Below, piece by piece: positions 47,277-55,631 of a stretch of DNA of 64,000 nt (positions within the stretch are counted from its first letter, which is position 1; the number at the start of each line of letters is the position of its first letter). The notes beneath the pieces were generated by a model that saw nothing but the letters and a program-made list of their open reading frames with translations, was not told where the DNA came from and ran no database searches. The translations under genes were made by a program, and so were the position numbers. The stretch is taken from assembly GCF_011378905.1 (NCBI RefSeq), contig NZ_WTPY01000001.1, forward strand, positions 372,001 through 436,000, read 5' to 3'. Source of the stretch: Paraglaciecola sp. 20A4 (GTDB lineage: Bacteria; Pseudomonadota; Gammaproteobacteria; Enterobacterales; Alteromonadaceae).

Positions 47277-49445
47277 ATGTATGCACAGAATTTACACGTA
47301 GGTATCGAGCCTGCATCAGGACAACTACCCAAATTACATAAACCACCTTTATTGAGTGGTGATAACGTGTCGCTTAAGCGCCGGGAATTAAAACGCTATT
47401 TTTTACAAAATTGGGCGTTGTATGAATCATTATTTGATTTAATTAATGACGACCAAGCGTTTTATTTACAACCTGAAGCACTGCGTCACCCATTGATATT
47501 TTATTATGGTCATACGGCGGTATTTTATGTTAACAAGCTGCTGCTTGGTAAGTACATTCAGCAACGTGTGGATAATCGTATTGAATCTACTTGCGCAGTC
47601 GGCGTAGACGAAATGTCTTGGGATGATTTGTCCCCCGGTAATTATCAGTGGCCGGCGGTAGATGAAGTCCGTACTTACCGAAATAAAGTGAAAAATATGG
47701 TCGGCGATTTTATTGATAATATGGAATTTAGCCTGCCTATTACCCAAGACTCACCCGCTTGGATTATTTTAATGGGGTGTGAGCATGAGGGGATTCATAT
47801 CGAAACGTCATCTGTGATTATGCGGATGCTCGATAGCCAATATTTAACAGATAACGGCCAATGGCCTAGCTTTCCTATTACGCGTGACGCTCCTTCAAAA
47901 GCATTACGCAACGAGCTTATTCCTGTGTCAGCAAAAAAAATTCGCTTGGGTAAGCTCAATAATAACGACACGTATGGCTGGGATAATGAATATGGGATTT
48001 CAGATGTATTTGTAGAAGATTTTAATGCAAGCAAGACCTTAGTCTCTAATCAGGAATTTATGCAATTCGTAGACGCTGGTGGTTATCAAGCGCCAACCTA
48101 TTGGACCGATGAAGGCAAACAGTGGTTAGCTTATACTAAAGCTAACATGCCGCGCTTTTGGTCGTTTACCAATGGGCATTATATGCAGCGTAATTTACTG
48201 CATGATGTGCCTCTACCTCTAAGCTGGCCTGTTGAAGTCAATTATTTAGAGGCCAAAGCATTTTGTAACTGGAAAAGTACCCAGTTAGAGGGGTTTGTTC
48301 GGTTACCAAGTGAAGCTGAATGGCAGGTGATGCGAGATACCTTGAAATGCGACTTACCAACGTGGGAGCAAGCCCCAGGAAATATTAATCTTGAACACTA
48401 CGCTTCATCATGCCCAGTCGATACGTTTGAGCAAGGCGAGTTTTATGACATTATTGGTAATGTGTGGCAGTGGTCAGAAAGTCTAATTGATGGCTTTGAT
48501 GGCTTCAAAGTCCATCCCTTGTACGATGATTTTTCGACGCCGACTTTCGACGGTCAGCATAATTTAATTAAAGGTGGCTCGTGGATATCTACCGGCAACG
48601 AAGCCACACGAGACTCGCGTTATGCATTTCGTCGTCATTTTCATCAACATGCCGGTTTTAGATATGTTCAGTCAAGCAATGAAGTGGTGCCTATAACGCC
48701 AGTTAATCCTTATGAAAGCCAAACGGACATCAGTCGAATGTTGCACCACCATTATGGCCCTCATAGCGCAGCAGCAGACCATGATTTACAGCTGGTCGTA
48801 CAAATAGCGCGTTCGCTTGTTCAAAGTGGCCAATGTGCAATAGGTAAAGCGTTGGATATGGGGTGCGGAGTAGGGCGCGTGTCATTCGAACTAAGTCGTA
48901 TATTTGCTGCTGTCAACGGGATCGATTTCACCGCTCGCCATATTCAACATTGCTTAAAGTTAAAAGAAAACGGTCAACTTCGTTATGCCCTGCCAAATGA
49001 AGGTGAACTACAACAATTTTGTGAAATTAGCCGCCAGCAACTTGGTTTCAATCACGCCCCAGAAAATCTTAATTTTGCTCAGGGTGATGGGCATAATTTG
49101 AAGCCGCAATTTACTGGATATGACTTTATTATTGCCCATCGCGTACTCGATTCGTTATACGACCCGCAGGTGTTTCTAGACACCATATTATCGCGTCTAA
49201 ATCCTCAAGGCGTTTTGTTATTAACGTGCGCTTATGCGTGGAATGAAGACATTACACCAAAGCACAAATGGTTAGGTGGGTTTAAAGCAAATGGCGAAAA
49301 CCAGACAAGCGAAGCACAGCTCAAATTAATCGTTGGAAACAATTGCGATTTACTTCAAGAAGGTGAATTGGTCAGTGACTACCTATTAGACAACCGCTCT
49401 AGCGCAAGAGCGCGTAATCATCTGACGGTTTGGAAAAAAAGATAA
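47277..49445 (+). CDS. ovoA: Ovothiol synthase OvoA (sulfoxide synthase with methyltransferase)
   Basis: A 722-residue three-domain enzyme that makes 5-histidylcysteine sulfoxide from histidine, cysteine and oxygen and later methylates the mercaptohistidine to ovothiol. The DinB-like N-terminal domain (about 35-190) has the non-haem iron ligands in HEGIHIE (H170, H174, E176) and H79. The FGE-sulfatase-like domain covers about 220-470, with the GGSWIST and GFRYV blocks. The C-terminal SAM-dependent methyltransferase (from about 515) has the motif DMGCGVGR (527-534). All parts are present and intact. It follows a glutamine-synthetase-like gene and ends in a strong terminator. Confidence 0.94.
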   Translation: MYAQNLHVGIEPASGQLPKLHKPPLLSGDNVSLKRRELKRYFLQNWALYESLFDLINDDQAFYLQPEALRHPLIFYYGHTAVFYVNKLLLGKYIQQRVDNRIESTCAVGVDEMSWDDLSPGNYQWPAVDEVRTYRNKVKNMVGDFIDNMEFSLPITQDSPAWIILMGCEHEGIHIETSSVIMRMLDSQYLTDNGQWPSFPITRDAPSKALRNELIPVSAKKIRLGKLNNNDTYGWDNEYGISDVFVEDFNASKTLVSNQEFMQFVDAGGYQAPTYWTDEGKQWLAYTKANMPRFWSFTNGHYMQRNLLHDVPLPLSWPVEVNYLEAKAFCNWKSTQLEGFVRLPSEAEWQVMRDTLKCDLPTWEQAPGNINLEHYASSCPVDTFEQGEFYDIIGNVWQWSESLIDGFDGFKVHPLYDDFSTPTFDGQHNLIKGGSWISTGNEATRDSRYAFRRHFHQHAGFRYVQSSNEVVPITPVNPYESQTDISRMLHHHYGPHSAAADHDLQLVVQIARSLVQSGQCAIGKALDMGCGVGRVSFELSRIFAAVNGIDFTARHIQHCLKLKENGQLRYALPNEGELQQFCEISRQQLGFNHAPENLNFAQGDGHNLKPQFTGYDFIIAHRVLDSLYDPQVFLDTILSRLNPQGVLLLTCAYAWNEDITPKHKWLGGFKANGENQTSEAQLKLIVGNNCDLLQEGELVSDYLLDNRSSARARNHLTVWKKR

Positions 49446-49473
49446 GTAATTGATCAACCACATAAATAGAGTG

Positions 49474-49503
49474 AAAAACGCCTGATTAAATGGCGTTTTT
49501 TTA
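49474..49503 (+). terminator. Intrinsic terminator of the ovoA operon
   Basis: Stem AAAACGCC/GGCGTTTT with a 9-base loop and a run of T, about 30 bases after the ovoA stop. Confidence 0.9.
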
Positions 49504-49579
49504 TATTTGTACTGATACACTTCGAGGATATGTTTTGCGAGTAATGTATGCTGAATAATAACGAAGTGGGTGCGAGTTG

Positions 49580-50776
49580 ATGGCAAAAAGCGTAATTGTT
49601 GCTGGTGGCGGTATTGGAGGATTGAGTACGGCCTTAGCGTTAAGACAAAAAGGCTTTGAAGTACATATTTTGGAGCAAAGTGACGCGCTTAATGAAGTCG
49701 GCGCAGGGATCCAATTAAGCCCTAATGCTATGCACGTACTGATAAAGTTAGGTGTAAGCGAAGCGCTTGTGGCAAAAGCCTTTTTCCCCCAGTACGCAAC
49801 TATGCGTCATTTTTTTAGCGGCCACGAGTATTTGCGCATGCCTTTGGGCAAGCGCATTGAACAAAAATATAATGCTCCTTATTTACATATTCATCGAGCA
49901 GATCTGCACGCAGTGTTGCACCAAGCTGCGCGTAAACAAGGAGTCACCATTACCCTGGAGGCGCAGGTTAAGTGCTATCAGCATACACAACACGGCTCGG
50001 TAACTAAGGTACAAGTTGAACTGCATGATGGACGTCAATTTACCTGTGATATGTTAATTGGCGCAGATGGTATTCGCTCTTCGGTTAAAAAATGCATGCT
50101 GCCTAACTCATCACTGCATTTTACCGGTCATGTTGCGTGGCGAGGTACCATAAAATCAAAAAACGTTCCTGCTGATCTTGTTAAACCTGATGCCAATTTA
50201 TGGATAGGTCCCAGCGCACACTTGGTGAGTTATTACGTACGTGGTGCTGAAGAGATTAATATTATCGCTGTTCAAGAGCGAAAAGAGTGGAATGACGAGC
50301 GCTGGAATGTACCAGGAGATGTTACTGAATTGCGAAGAGCGTTTGAAAGATGGCATCCACAGGTGACAGAATTACTAAGCCACCTGGAAACGTGTTTTCT
50401 ATGGGGATTATTTGGCAGTGACCCTTTAGATAAGTGGGTCGATAATAATGTGGCGCTAGTCGGTGATGCTTGCCACCCTATGTTGCCATTTGTTGCTCAG
50501 GGGGCGGCAATGGCGATTGAAGATGCTTTTTGTTTGGCTAAATGGGTATCAACTGATATAGACATACATCAAGGGTTGGCGTTATACCAAGCTGAACGTT
50601 TTGGACGAGTCACCAAAGTGCAAAAAATGGCAAAAAGTAACGCTGATCTGTATCATTTGAATGGCCTGAGTGCGAAAATAAAGCTTAAAGCTTTAGACGT
50701 TATGAATGCTTTATCCCCAAGTTTGGCGTCGCTACCCATCGCTTTTATTTATGCCCACAATGTAACACTTGATTAA
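49580..50776 (+). CDS. FAD-dependent aromatic-hydroxylase-like monooxygenase
   Basis: A 398-residue flavoprotein of the salicylate hydroxylase/UbiH-like class. It has the N-terminal VAGGGIGGLSTALAL motif, LIGADGIRS (the DG motif) and GDACHPMLPFVAQGAAMAIED (the GD motif). These enzymes hydroxylate aromatic rings with NAD(P)H and oxygen; salicylate, 3-hydroxybenzoate or a related ring are possible substrates. The ATG next to a TTG is used; translation starts directly before AKSVIVAG. It stands alone between a terminator and a non-coding gap. Confidence 0.85.
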   Translation: MAKSVIVAGGGIGGLSTALALRQKGFEVHILEQSDALNEVGAGIQLSPNAMHVLIKLGVSEALVAKAFFPQYATMRHFFSGHEYLRMPLGKRIEQKYNAPYLHIHRADLHAVLHQAARKQGVTITLEAQVKCYQHTQHGSVTKVQVELHDGRQFTCDMLIGADGIRSSVKKCMLPNSSLHFTGHVAWRGTIKSKNVPADLVKPDANLWIGPSAHLVSYYVRGAEEINIIAVQERKEWNDERWNVPGDVTELRRAFERWHPQVTELLSHLETCFLWGLFGSDPLDKWVDNNVALVGDACHPMLPFVAQGAAMAIEDAFCLAKWVSTDIDIHQGLALYQAERFGRVTKVQKMAKSNADLYHLNGLSAKIKLKALDVMNALSPSLASLPIAFIYAHNVTLD

Positions 50777-51128
50777 TAATGCCATCGATAGAATTGGTTA
50801 TAGTTATTATGTGGATCAACAGCCTATATTGATTTAGGTACCCTTGACCAATTGAAAGGGGTATAAAAAATACGCGCAAATATTTAAAAAATATTCGCTA
50901 ACCCTCAATAGAGATAAATCGCGTAACACGCTTTTAACAATAATCACCAAAAAAGACAATTGGTAATGCCAAATGCAAATAATTGGTTGACAATGTGGTG
51001 GTTGATTAGTTAGTTTAGCGCAGTAGACTTGGATTGGTAAAACACTTCGGCGGGCTGTGCGGTGCTCCCTGGAGCAACTAGTTGAAAGTTTATTAATTTG
51101 CTAATGTAGAAATCCAGTGGAGAAAGTT
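50777..51128. promoter_or_regulatory. Control region upstream of the DEH-reductase-like gene
   Basis: 352 bases without a gene. Two TTGG-containing elements occur: TTGGTAATGCCAA at 50960-50972 (palindromic TTGG/CCAA) and TTGGTTGACAA at about 50983. They resemble the palindromes in the alginate GntR region further right, so the same regulator may bind here. A strong promoter box pair could not be fixed. Confidence 0.45.
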
Positions 51129-51875
51129 ATGACAATGAAAGGCAAAGTAGCCATAGTGGCAGGCGGCGGACGTGATATTGGCCGCGCTTGTGCGTTAGAA
51201 TTGGCAGGCCGCGGAGCAGATGTGGTAATTACCTATCTTGCTAGTGAAGCTACCGCACAAAGTGCAGTAGACGAGATTCAAAAACTTGGTGTGCGTGCCG
51301 TTGCAGTTAAAGCTGATTTAACTAAGCAAGAAGATGTAGATGCATGTGTACAAACTACGGTTGAGCAGTTTGGCAAAGTTGATTGTTTAGTACACGTAGC
51401 CGGTGGCTTAGTGGAACGCATTAAGGTTGCCGATATGAGCTTGGCTCATTTTCATAAAGTAATGGATTTGAACCTAACATCATTATTCATGATGACTCAT
51501 GCGTGTATCCCACATATGCCAAAAGGTAGCAGCATAGTTACCCTAGCATCGCAGGCTGGTCGCGATGGCGGTGGCGGTGGTGCAGCAATTTACGCTACAT
51601 CTAAAGGCGCGGTAATGACCTTTGCTCGTGGACTAGCGAAAGAACTTGGTCCTGATATTCGTGTTAATGGCGTTTGCCCTGGCATGATAAGCACAGGCTT
51701 CCATGATACCTTTACCCCTGATGCTGTACGTGAAAAAGTTGCTGGTTCAACTGCCTTACAGCGCGAAGGAAGTTCTGAAGAAGTGGCAAAACTAGTGGCG
51801 TTCTTAGCCTCTGATGAAGCATCTTATATGACAGGTACTAACGTTGATATCAACGGTGGTATGTTGTTCTCTTAA
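51129..51875 (+). CDS. SDR-family oxidoreductase, probable DEH reductase of alginate catabolism
   Basis: A 248-residue short-chain dehydrogenase. The cofactor motif reads [10 protein letters not shown], and the active site shows S in SQAGRDGG and Y-x3-K in IYATSKGAV. In alginate degraders such enzymes reduce 4-deoxy-L-erythro-5-hexoseulose uronate (DEH) to 2-keto-3-deoxygluconate with NAD(P)H. The call rests on the PL6, PL17, KDG kinase and uronate transporter genes in the same locus; sequence alone only gives the SDR family. GGAG precedes the chosen ATG; a GTG four codons earlier lies on that site. Confidence 0.75.
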   Translation: MTMKGKVAIVAGGGRDIGRACALELAGRGADVVITYLASEATAQSAVDEIQKLGVRAVAVKADLTKQEDVDACVQTTVEQFGKVDCLVHVAGGLVERIKVADMSLAHFHKVMDLNLTSLFMMTHACIPHMPKGSSIVTLASQAGRDGGGGGAAIYATSKGAVMTFARGLAKELGPDIRVNGVCPGMISTGFHDTFTPDAVREKVAGSTALQREGSSEEVAKLVAFLASDEASYMTGTNVDINGGMLFS

Positions 51876-51895
51876 GTTACTATTAAGGTAACTTA
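51872..51895. repeat. Inverted repeat at the SDR stop codon
   Basis: TTAAGTTAC and GTAACTTAA face each other across seven bases and include the stop codon of the SDR gene. It stands directly before the terminator hairpin and may be part of the same 3' structure. Confidence 0.5.
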
Positions 51896-51896
51896 A

Positions 51897-51926
51897 AAAA
51901 AAGCCAACATATGTTGGCTTTTTTAT
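51897..51926. terminator. Bidirectional terminator between the SDR and GntR genes
   Basis: A fully palindromic element with stem AAAAGCCAACAT/ATGTTGGCTTTT, preceded by A and followed by T residues. It can terminate both converging genes. Confidence 0.88.
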
Positions 51927-51981
51927 TGTCTGGACATCCTAATATTCGCTAATTTAGCACCGATAGGAATAGGTTACGTGC

Positions 51982-52713
51982 TTACTTCATTACGTGAGAC
52001 AATGAATATAACCCTCGAGTCTCAATTGTTTGTCGGCGAACTTCTTCTAAAGCCTGCGCTTCTTTTGCTTCAAACAGGGCATTAATCAAACGATTGAAGT
52101 GCTGATGCATAGCTGCACGAGCGCTTTGGCTATCGCGCTTTTTAAGTGCTTGATAAATAGCCGTGTGCTCATTTAAACGTTTCGCGCTACTTTGGCTACA
52201 AACACCTTTATAAGCGGTTTTCACTTCGGCATTGGTGTCACGCACTTGCCATAAATTTTCTACTGCCATTAATACGGCATTATTACGTGTGGCGCGAGAA
52301 ATGATCATATGAAAATCTCGGTCAGCATGTTCAGAATTTTCATCTTTTTCCATGGCGTCCAAAGTGCTTTTCAAATCGAGCAATTCTTCGTCAGTAATAG
52401 TGGCAGCAGCTAGTGCAGCGGCTTCACCTTCAATAAGGGCACGGGCTTGAGTTAACTCAAAAGCACTGATTTTATGCAATGGCTGCGGGGCAAGTTTGTT
52501 TTCTAATACATACACGCCTGAGCCTGTTTTTACTTCAACTTGTTCGCGTACCTCAAGGGCAATAATCGCTTCGCGAATAGTAGGACGGCTAACATCGAAG
52601 GTTTCAGCGAGTTCTCGCTCTGGAGGCAAGCGGCTCCCAGGTTGATATAACCCAGACTCAATAAGCAGTTCTATTTTTTCGACTATATTCCAGAATAATC
52701 GACGACTCTTCAT
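51982..52713 (-). CDS. GntR-family (FadR subfamily) regulator of the alginate locus
   Basis: A 243-residue regulator with an N-terminal winged helix (ESGLYQPGSRLPPERELAETF, residues about 14-35, followed by SRPTIREAI) and a C-terminal FCD effector domain (from about residue 85). FadR-subfamily members such as UxuR and ExuR sense uronates and their keto-acid products. It lies between the DEH-reductase-like gene and the PL6 lyase, transcribed away from the lyase, so the two promoters share the gap with the inverted repeats. A KDG- or DEH-sensitive repressor of the locus is the likely role. Confidence 0.87.
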   Translation of the reverse strand: MKSRRLFWNIVEKIELLIESGLYQPGSRLPPERELAETFDVSRPTIREAIIALEVREQVEVKTGSGVYVLENKLAPQPLHKISAFELTQARALIEGEAAALAAATITDEELLDLKSTLDAMEKDENSEHADRDFHMIISRATRNNAVLMAVENLWQVRDTNAEVKTAYKGVCSQSSAKRLNEHTAIYQALKKRDSQSARAAMHQHFNRLINALFEAKEAQALEEVRRQTIETRGLYSLSHVMK

Positions 52714-52746
52714 TTTTACTTCCTACTTTTAAATGTCATACCTATT

Positions 52747-52770
52747 ACTTGTGGTTATTCTACCACAAGT
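52747..52770. promoter_or_regulatory. Inverted repeat just upstream of the GntR gene
   Basis: ACTTGTGGT and ACCACAAGT are exact complements across six bases, 34 bases before the gntR-type start. A good site for autoregulation. Confidence 0.5.
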
Positions 52771-52838
52771 ACAGCTTATGCAAGCTCTTTCGAATCTAGC
52801 GCGAAACTATTTAACAAGTATATAGCATAGCGTTAACT

Positions 52839-52874
52839 TTGGTTATTACCAATATTTAATTCATTGGTAATAAC
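52839..52874. promoter_or_regulatory. Nested palindromes, candidate GntR operators
   Basis: TTGGT-TATT-ACCAA at 52839-52852 is palindromic, and its right part GTTATTACCAAT is repeated inverted as ATTGGTAATAAC at 52863-52874. Further TTGGTTA copies follow at about 52887 and 52920. The pattern is close to the TTGG/CCAA element upstream of the SDR gene. Confidence 0.5.
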
Positions 52875-53075
52875 ATATTTGTTAAATTGGTTAATATTAG
52901 TTTGACATTTAATTCGACTATTGGTTACATTGGCGTGTCTGTACTTGGAAAGCAAAGCGAGAAAATACGTGTTAGTAATGCTGAAACTAAATAAAAATAA
53001 GTCGCGCTCTTCATGATCACAGCTTTTAATCGTCAACTTACACAAACCCTCTGTACCACTACACTTATGTGTATG

Positions 53076-53103
53076 TTGGCGATGCCTTCGGGCTTAATAT
53101 AAT
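53076..53103 (+). promoter_or_regulatory. Probable promoter of the PL6 lyase gene
   Basis: TTGGCG and TATAAT separated by 16 bases. Transcription would start near 53110, at the foot of the hairpin at 53113-53140. Confidence 0.5.
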
Positions 53104-53112
53104 TTTTAAAGG

Positions 53113-53140
53113 GCGCTTTGTACCCGCACGTGCAAAGCGC
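53113..53140 (+). promoter_or_regulatory. Hairpin at the 5' end of the PL6 message
   Basis: GCGCTTTG and CAAAGCGC pair across 12 bases, with the palindrome GCACGTGC overlapping the loop. Being at the predicted transcript start, it may protect the mRNA from decay. Confidence 0.4.
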
Positions 53141-53209
53141 ACTTATTTAGCTGAACTGCCAATACCGGTAAGGGCTATCAACGATTTTGAACAGGATTGA
53201 GCAATTATT

Positions 53210-55492
53210 ATGCGCGCTAATTTTCATTTCCATTCTCTGACACGCCCCGCTCTGTTATCGCTATTGTTTGTTGCGTGTAGCAATGCATTCGCGGCAGATA
53301 TCCTAGTCAAAGATCCTCAAGCCTACGATAATGCGCTGAAGAAAGTGCAGCCTGGCGACAACATTATTTTAGCTGACGGCACTTGGCAGAATTTTGAGAT
53401 TCTATTTAAAGCCAATGGTACCGAAGAAGAACCTATAACGCTGCGCGGGCAAACACCAGGCAAAGTCTTTCTTAGCGGACAATCTAACCTTCGTCTTGCG
53501 GGTGAACACTTGGTGGTGACAGGTCTAGTATTTAAAGATGGTTTTACGCCTACTGGCGAAGTCATCGCATTTCGTCGAAATAAAGAAGACGTGGCTAATC
53601 ACAGTCGTATTACTGAAGTCGTTATTGATAACTTCAGTAATCCTGAGAAATTCGAACAAGACAGTTGGGTGATGATGTATGGCCAACATAACCGGTTTGA
53701 CCACAATCATGTGGTGGGTAAGCGAAACGCTGGTGTAACCATGGCGGTGCGGTTAACGACTGAAGCAAGTCAGCAAAATCACCATCGTATTGATCATAAC
53801 TACTTTGGTCCGCGACCTATTCTAGGTTCAAATGGCGGTGAAACATTACGGGTTGGCACGAGTCATCATTCGTTAACTGACTCTTTTACCTTGATTGAAA
53901 ATAATTACTTTGATCGCTGTAATGGCGAAGTAGAGATAATTTCGAATAAATCAGGTAAAAATACTATTCGCAATAACGTATTTTTTGAATCCCGCGGCAC
54001 GCTAACTCTACGTCACGGAAACGGCAATATTGTCGAAAATAATGTGTTTTTTGGCAATGGTGTGGATCACACTGGTGGTATACGCATAATCAACCGTGAC
54101 CAAATTATTCGCAATAACTATCTTGAAGGGTTAACTGGATACCGATTTGGCAGTGGTTTAACCATCATGAACGGTGTGCCTAATTCGAAGATCAATCGTT
54201 ATCACCAAGTGGATAATGCGTTGATTGAAAATAATACCTTAGTGAACGTAGAGCATATTCAGTTTGCAGCGGGTAGCGATAAAGAACGCACTGCCACGCC
54301 TATAAACTCTGTGGTTAAAGACAATATTATTGTTAATGATAAAGGTACCGACGGAATCGATATTTTTGATGATATTAGCGGTATAAAGTTTGAAAATAAC
54401 TTATTGAATAAAGATGCTAAAGCCAGTATCGATAAGGGCTTTAATCAACAGGAGATCACCTTAAAGCGCGCCGCTAATGGGCTACTTTATCCCAGCGATA
54501 AAGCGCAGCAGAAATTCGGTGCAAGCCAAGACTTAAATCCTATTAGCAAAAATGAAGTAGGGGTAAGCTGGTACGCAAAAACAGAGCCAGATATAGCCTT
54601 TGATTCAGGAAAAATAATTTCTGTTGCGCCTGGTGATAACACTTTATTTGATGCAATAGCCCAAGCAACTACTGGAGATGTACTTGAACTTCAAGCCGGT
54701 AAGTATCGTGAAGCTAAGATCCTAAGCTTAAATAAAACCTTAACTATTCGCGCCAAAACGAAGGGCGAAGCGGTTATTTATCCTCTACGTTCCACGTTAT
54801 TCGAGATCAACAATTTTGGTAACCTGACGTTAGATGGGGTGCATATTGATGCTTCGAGCGCACCTGACGCAGCAGGCAATACCCTTATTCGTACTACCCG
54901 TTTACCGATGCAGCAAAATTATCGTTTAGTCATTGAAAACAGTGCATTTGTACACCTCGACATTAACCATTCGTATCACTTTTTTGACGCCGGTAATCGT
55001 AGTTTTGCCGACTATATTCGCGTGACCAATAGTCAGTTTAGTCATATTACAGGTGATCTATTTCGCTTAAACAAAGAAATTGATGATTTGGGCATATATA
55101 ACGTCGAGTATCTGACGATATCAGATTCAATGGTAGAACATGTTGAAGGGGCTATTGCTAAGGTTTACCGAGGCGGAACGGACGAAAGTACCTTTGGCCC
55201 TCATGTCGTGCTAAGCAACAATCAATTCAGTGATATTGGCAAGGGTAAGCGCAATAAGTCAGATGCAGCTTTGACGCTATTAGGTGTGCAAGTTACCACT
55301 ATTTCAAACAATGAGTTTGTGCAAAGCGCACCGATAATTATTGATCATACGGTAGGTGAGCCAGTGACAGTGGTTAAGGGCAACACGTTTACCGATACTT
55401 CAGCGCCAGTCATTACTGAACGTTATGCTAAAGGCCCAGTAACCGCCACTGTTGCAGATAATAAAATGATCACAATCGGTAATGGTTCTTAA
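53210..55492 (+). CDS. Alginate lyase, polysaccharide lyase family 6
   Basis: A 760-residue exported PL6 lyase. The signal peptide covers residues 1-28 (ending NAFAAD). The N-terminal parallel beta-helix (about 30-430) carries the catalytic lysine K247 in SNKSGKNT and arginine R268 in LTLRHGNGN, the same 21-residue spacing as K250 and R271 of chondroitinase B. A second beta-helix domain (about 470-760) follows, as in long PL6 members. It cleaves alginate or oligoalginate by beta-elimination, probably in the periplasm or outside. Its gene is followed by the MFS transporter gene. Confidence 0.93.
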   Translation: MRANFHFHSLTRPALLSLLFVACSNAFAADILVKDPQAYDNALKKVQPGDNIILADGTWQNFEILFKANGTEEEPITLRGQTPGKVFLSGQSNLRLAGEHLVVTGLVFKDGFTPTGEVIAFRRNKEDVANHSRITEVVIDNFSNPEKFEQDSWVMMYGQHNRFDHNHVVGKRNAGVTMAVRLTTEASQQNHHRIDHNYFGPRPILGSNGGETLRVGTSHHSLTDSFTLIENNYFDRCNGEVEIISNKSGKNTIRNNVFFESRGTLTLRHGNGNIVENNVFFGNGVDHTGGIRIINRDQIIRNNYLEGLTGYRFGSGLTIMNGVPNSKINRYHQVDNALIENNTLVNVEHIQFAAGSDKERTATPINSVVKDNIIVNDKGTDGIDIFDDISGIKFENNLLNKDAKASIDKGFNQQEITLKRAANGLLYPSDKAQQKFGASQDLNPISKNEVGVSWYAKTEPDIAFDSGKIISVAPGDNTLFDAIAQATTGDVLELQAGKYREAKILSLNKTLTIRAKTKGEAVIYPLRSTLFEINNFGNLTLDGVHIDASSAPDAAGNTLIRTTRLPMQQNYRLVIENSAFVHLDINHSYHFFDAGNRSFADYIRVTNSQFSHITGDLFRLNKEIDDLGIYNVEYLTISDSMVEHVEGAIAKVYRGGTDESTFGPHVVLSNNQFSDIGKGKRNKSDAALTLLGVQVTTISNNEFVQSAPIIIDHTVGEPVTVVKGNTFTDTSAPVITERYAKGPVTATVADNKMITIGNGS

Positions 55493-55631
55493 AGTCCGTT
55501 ATCGTTGTATGCTTCAACTGAGCATGGTTGTTGTTTAAAAGTTCTAAGAGTTTAAAGCTTAGTATTGTTAAAAAGCGGGTAGTTTATTTTTTGGTCTAAC
55601 AATTACGTTAACCCAACAAGAGTATAAAAAT

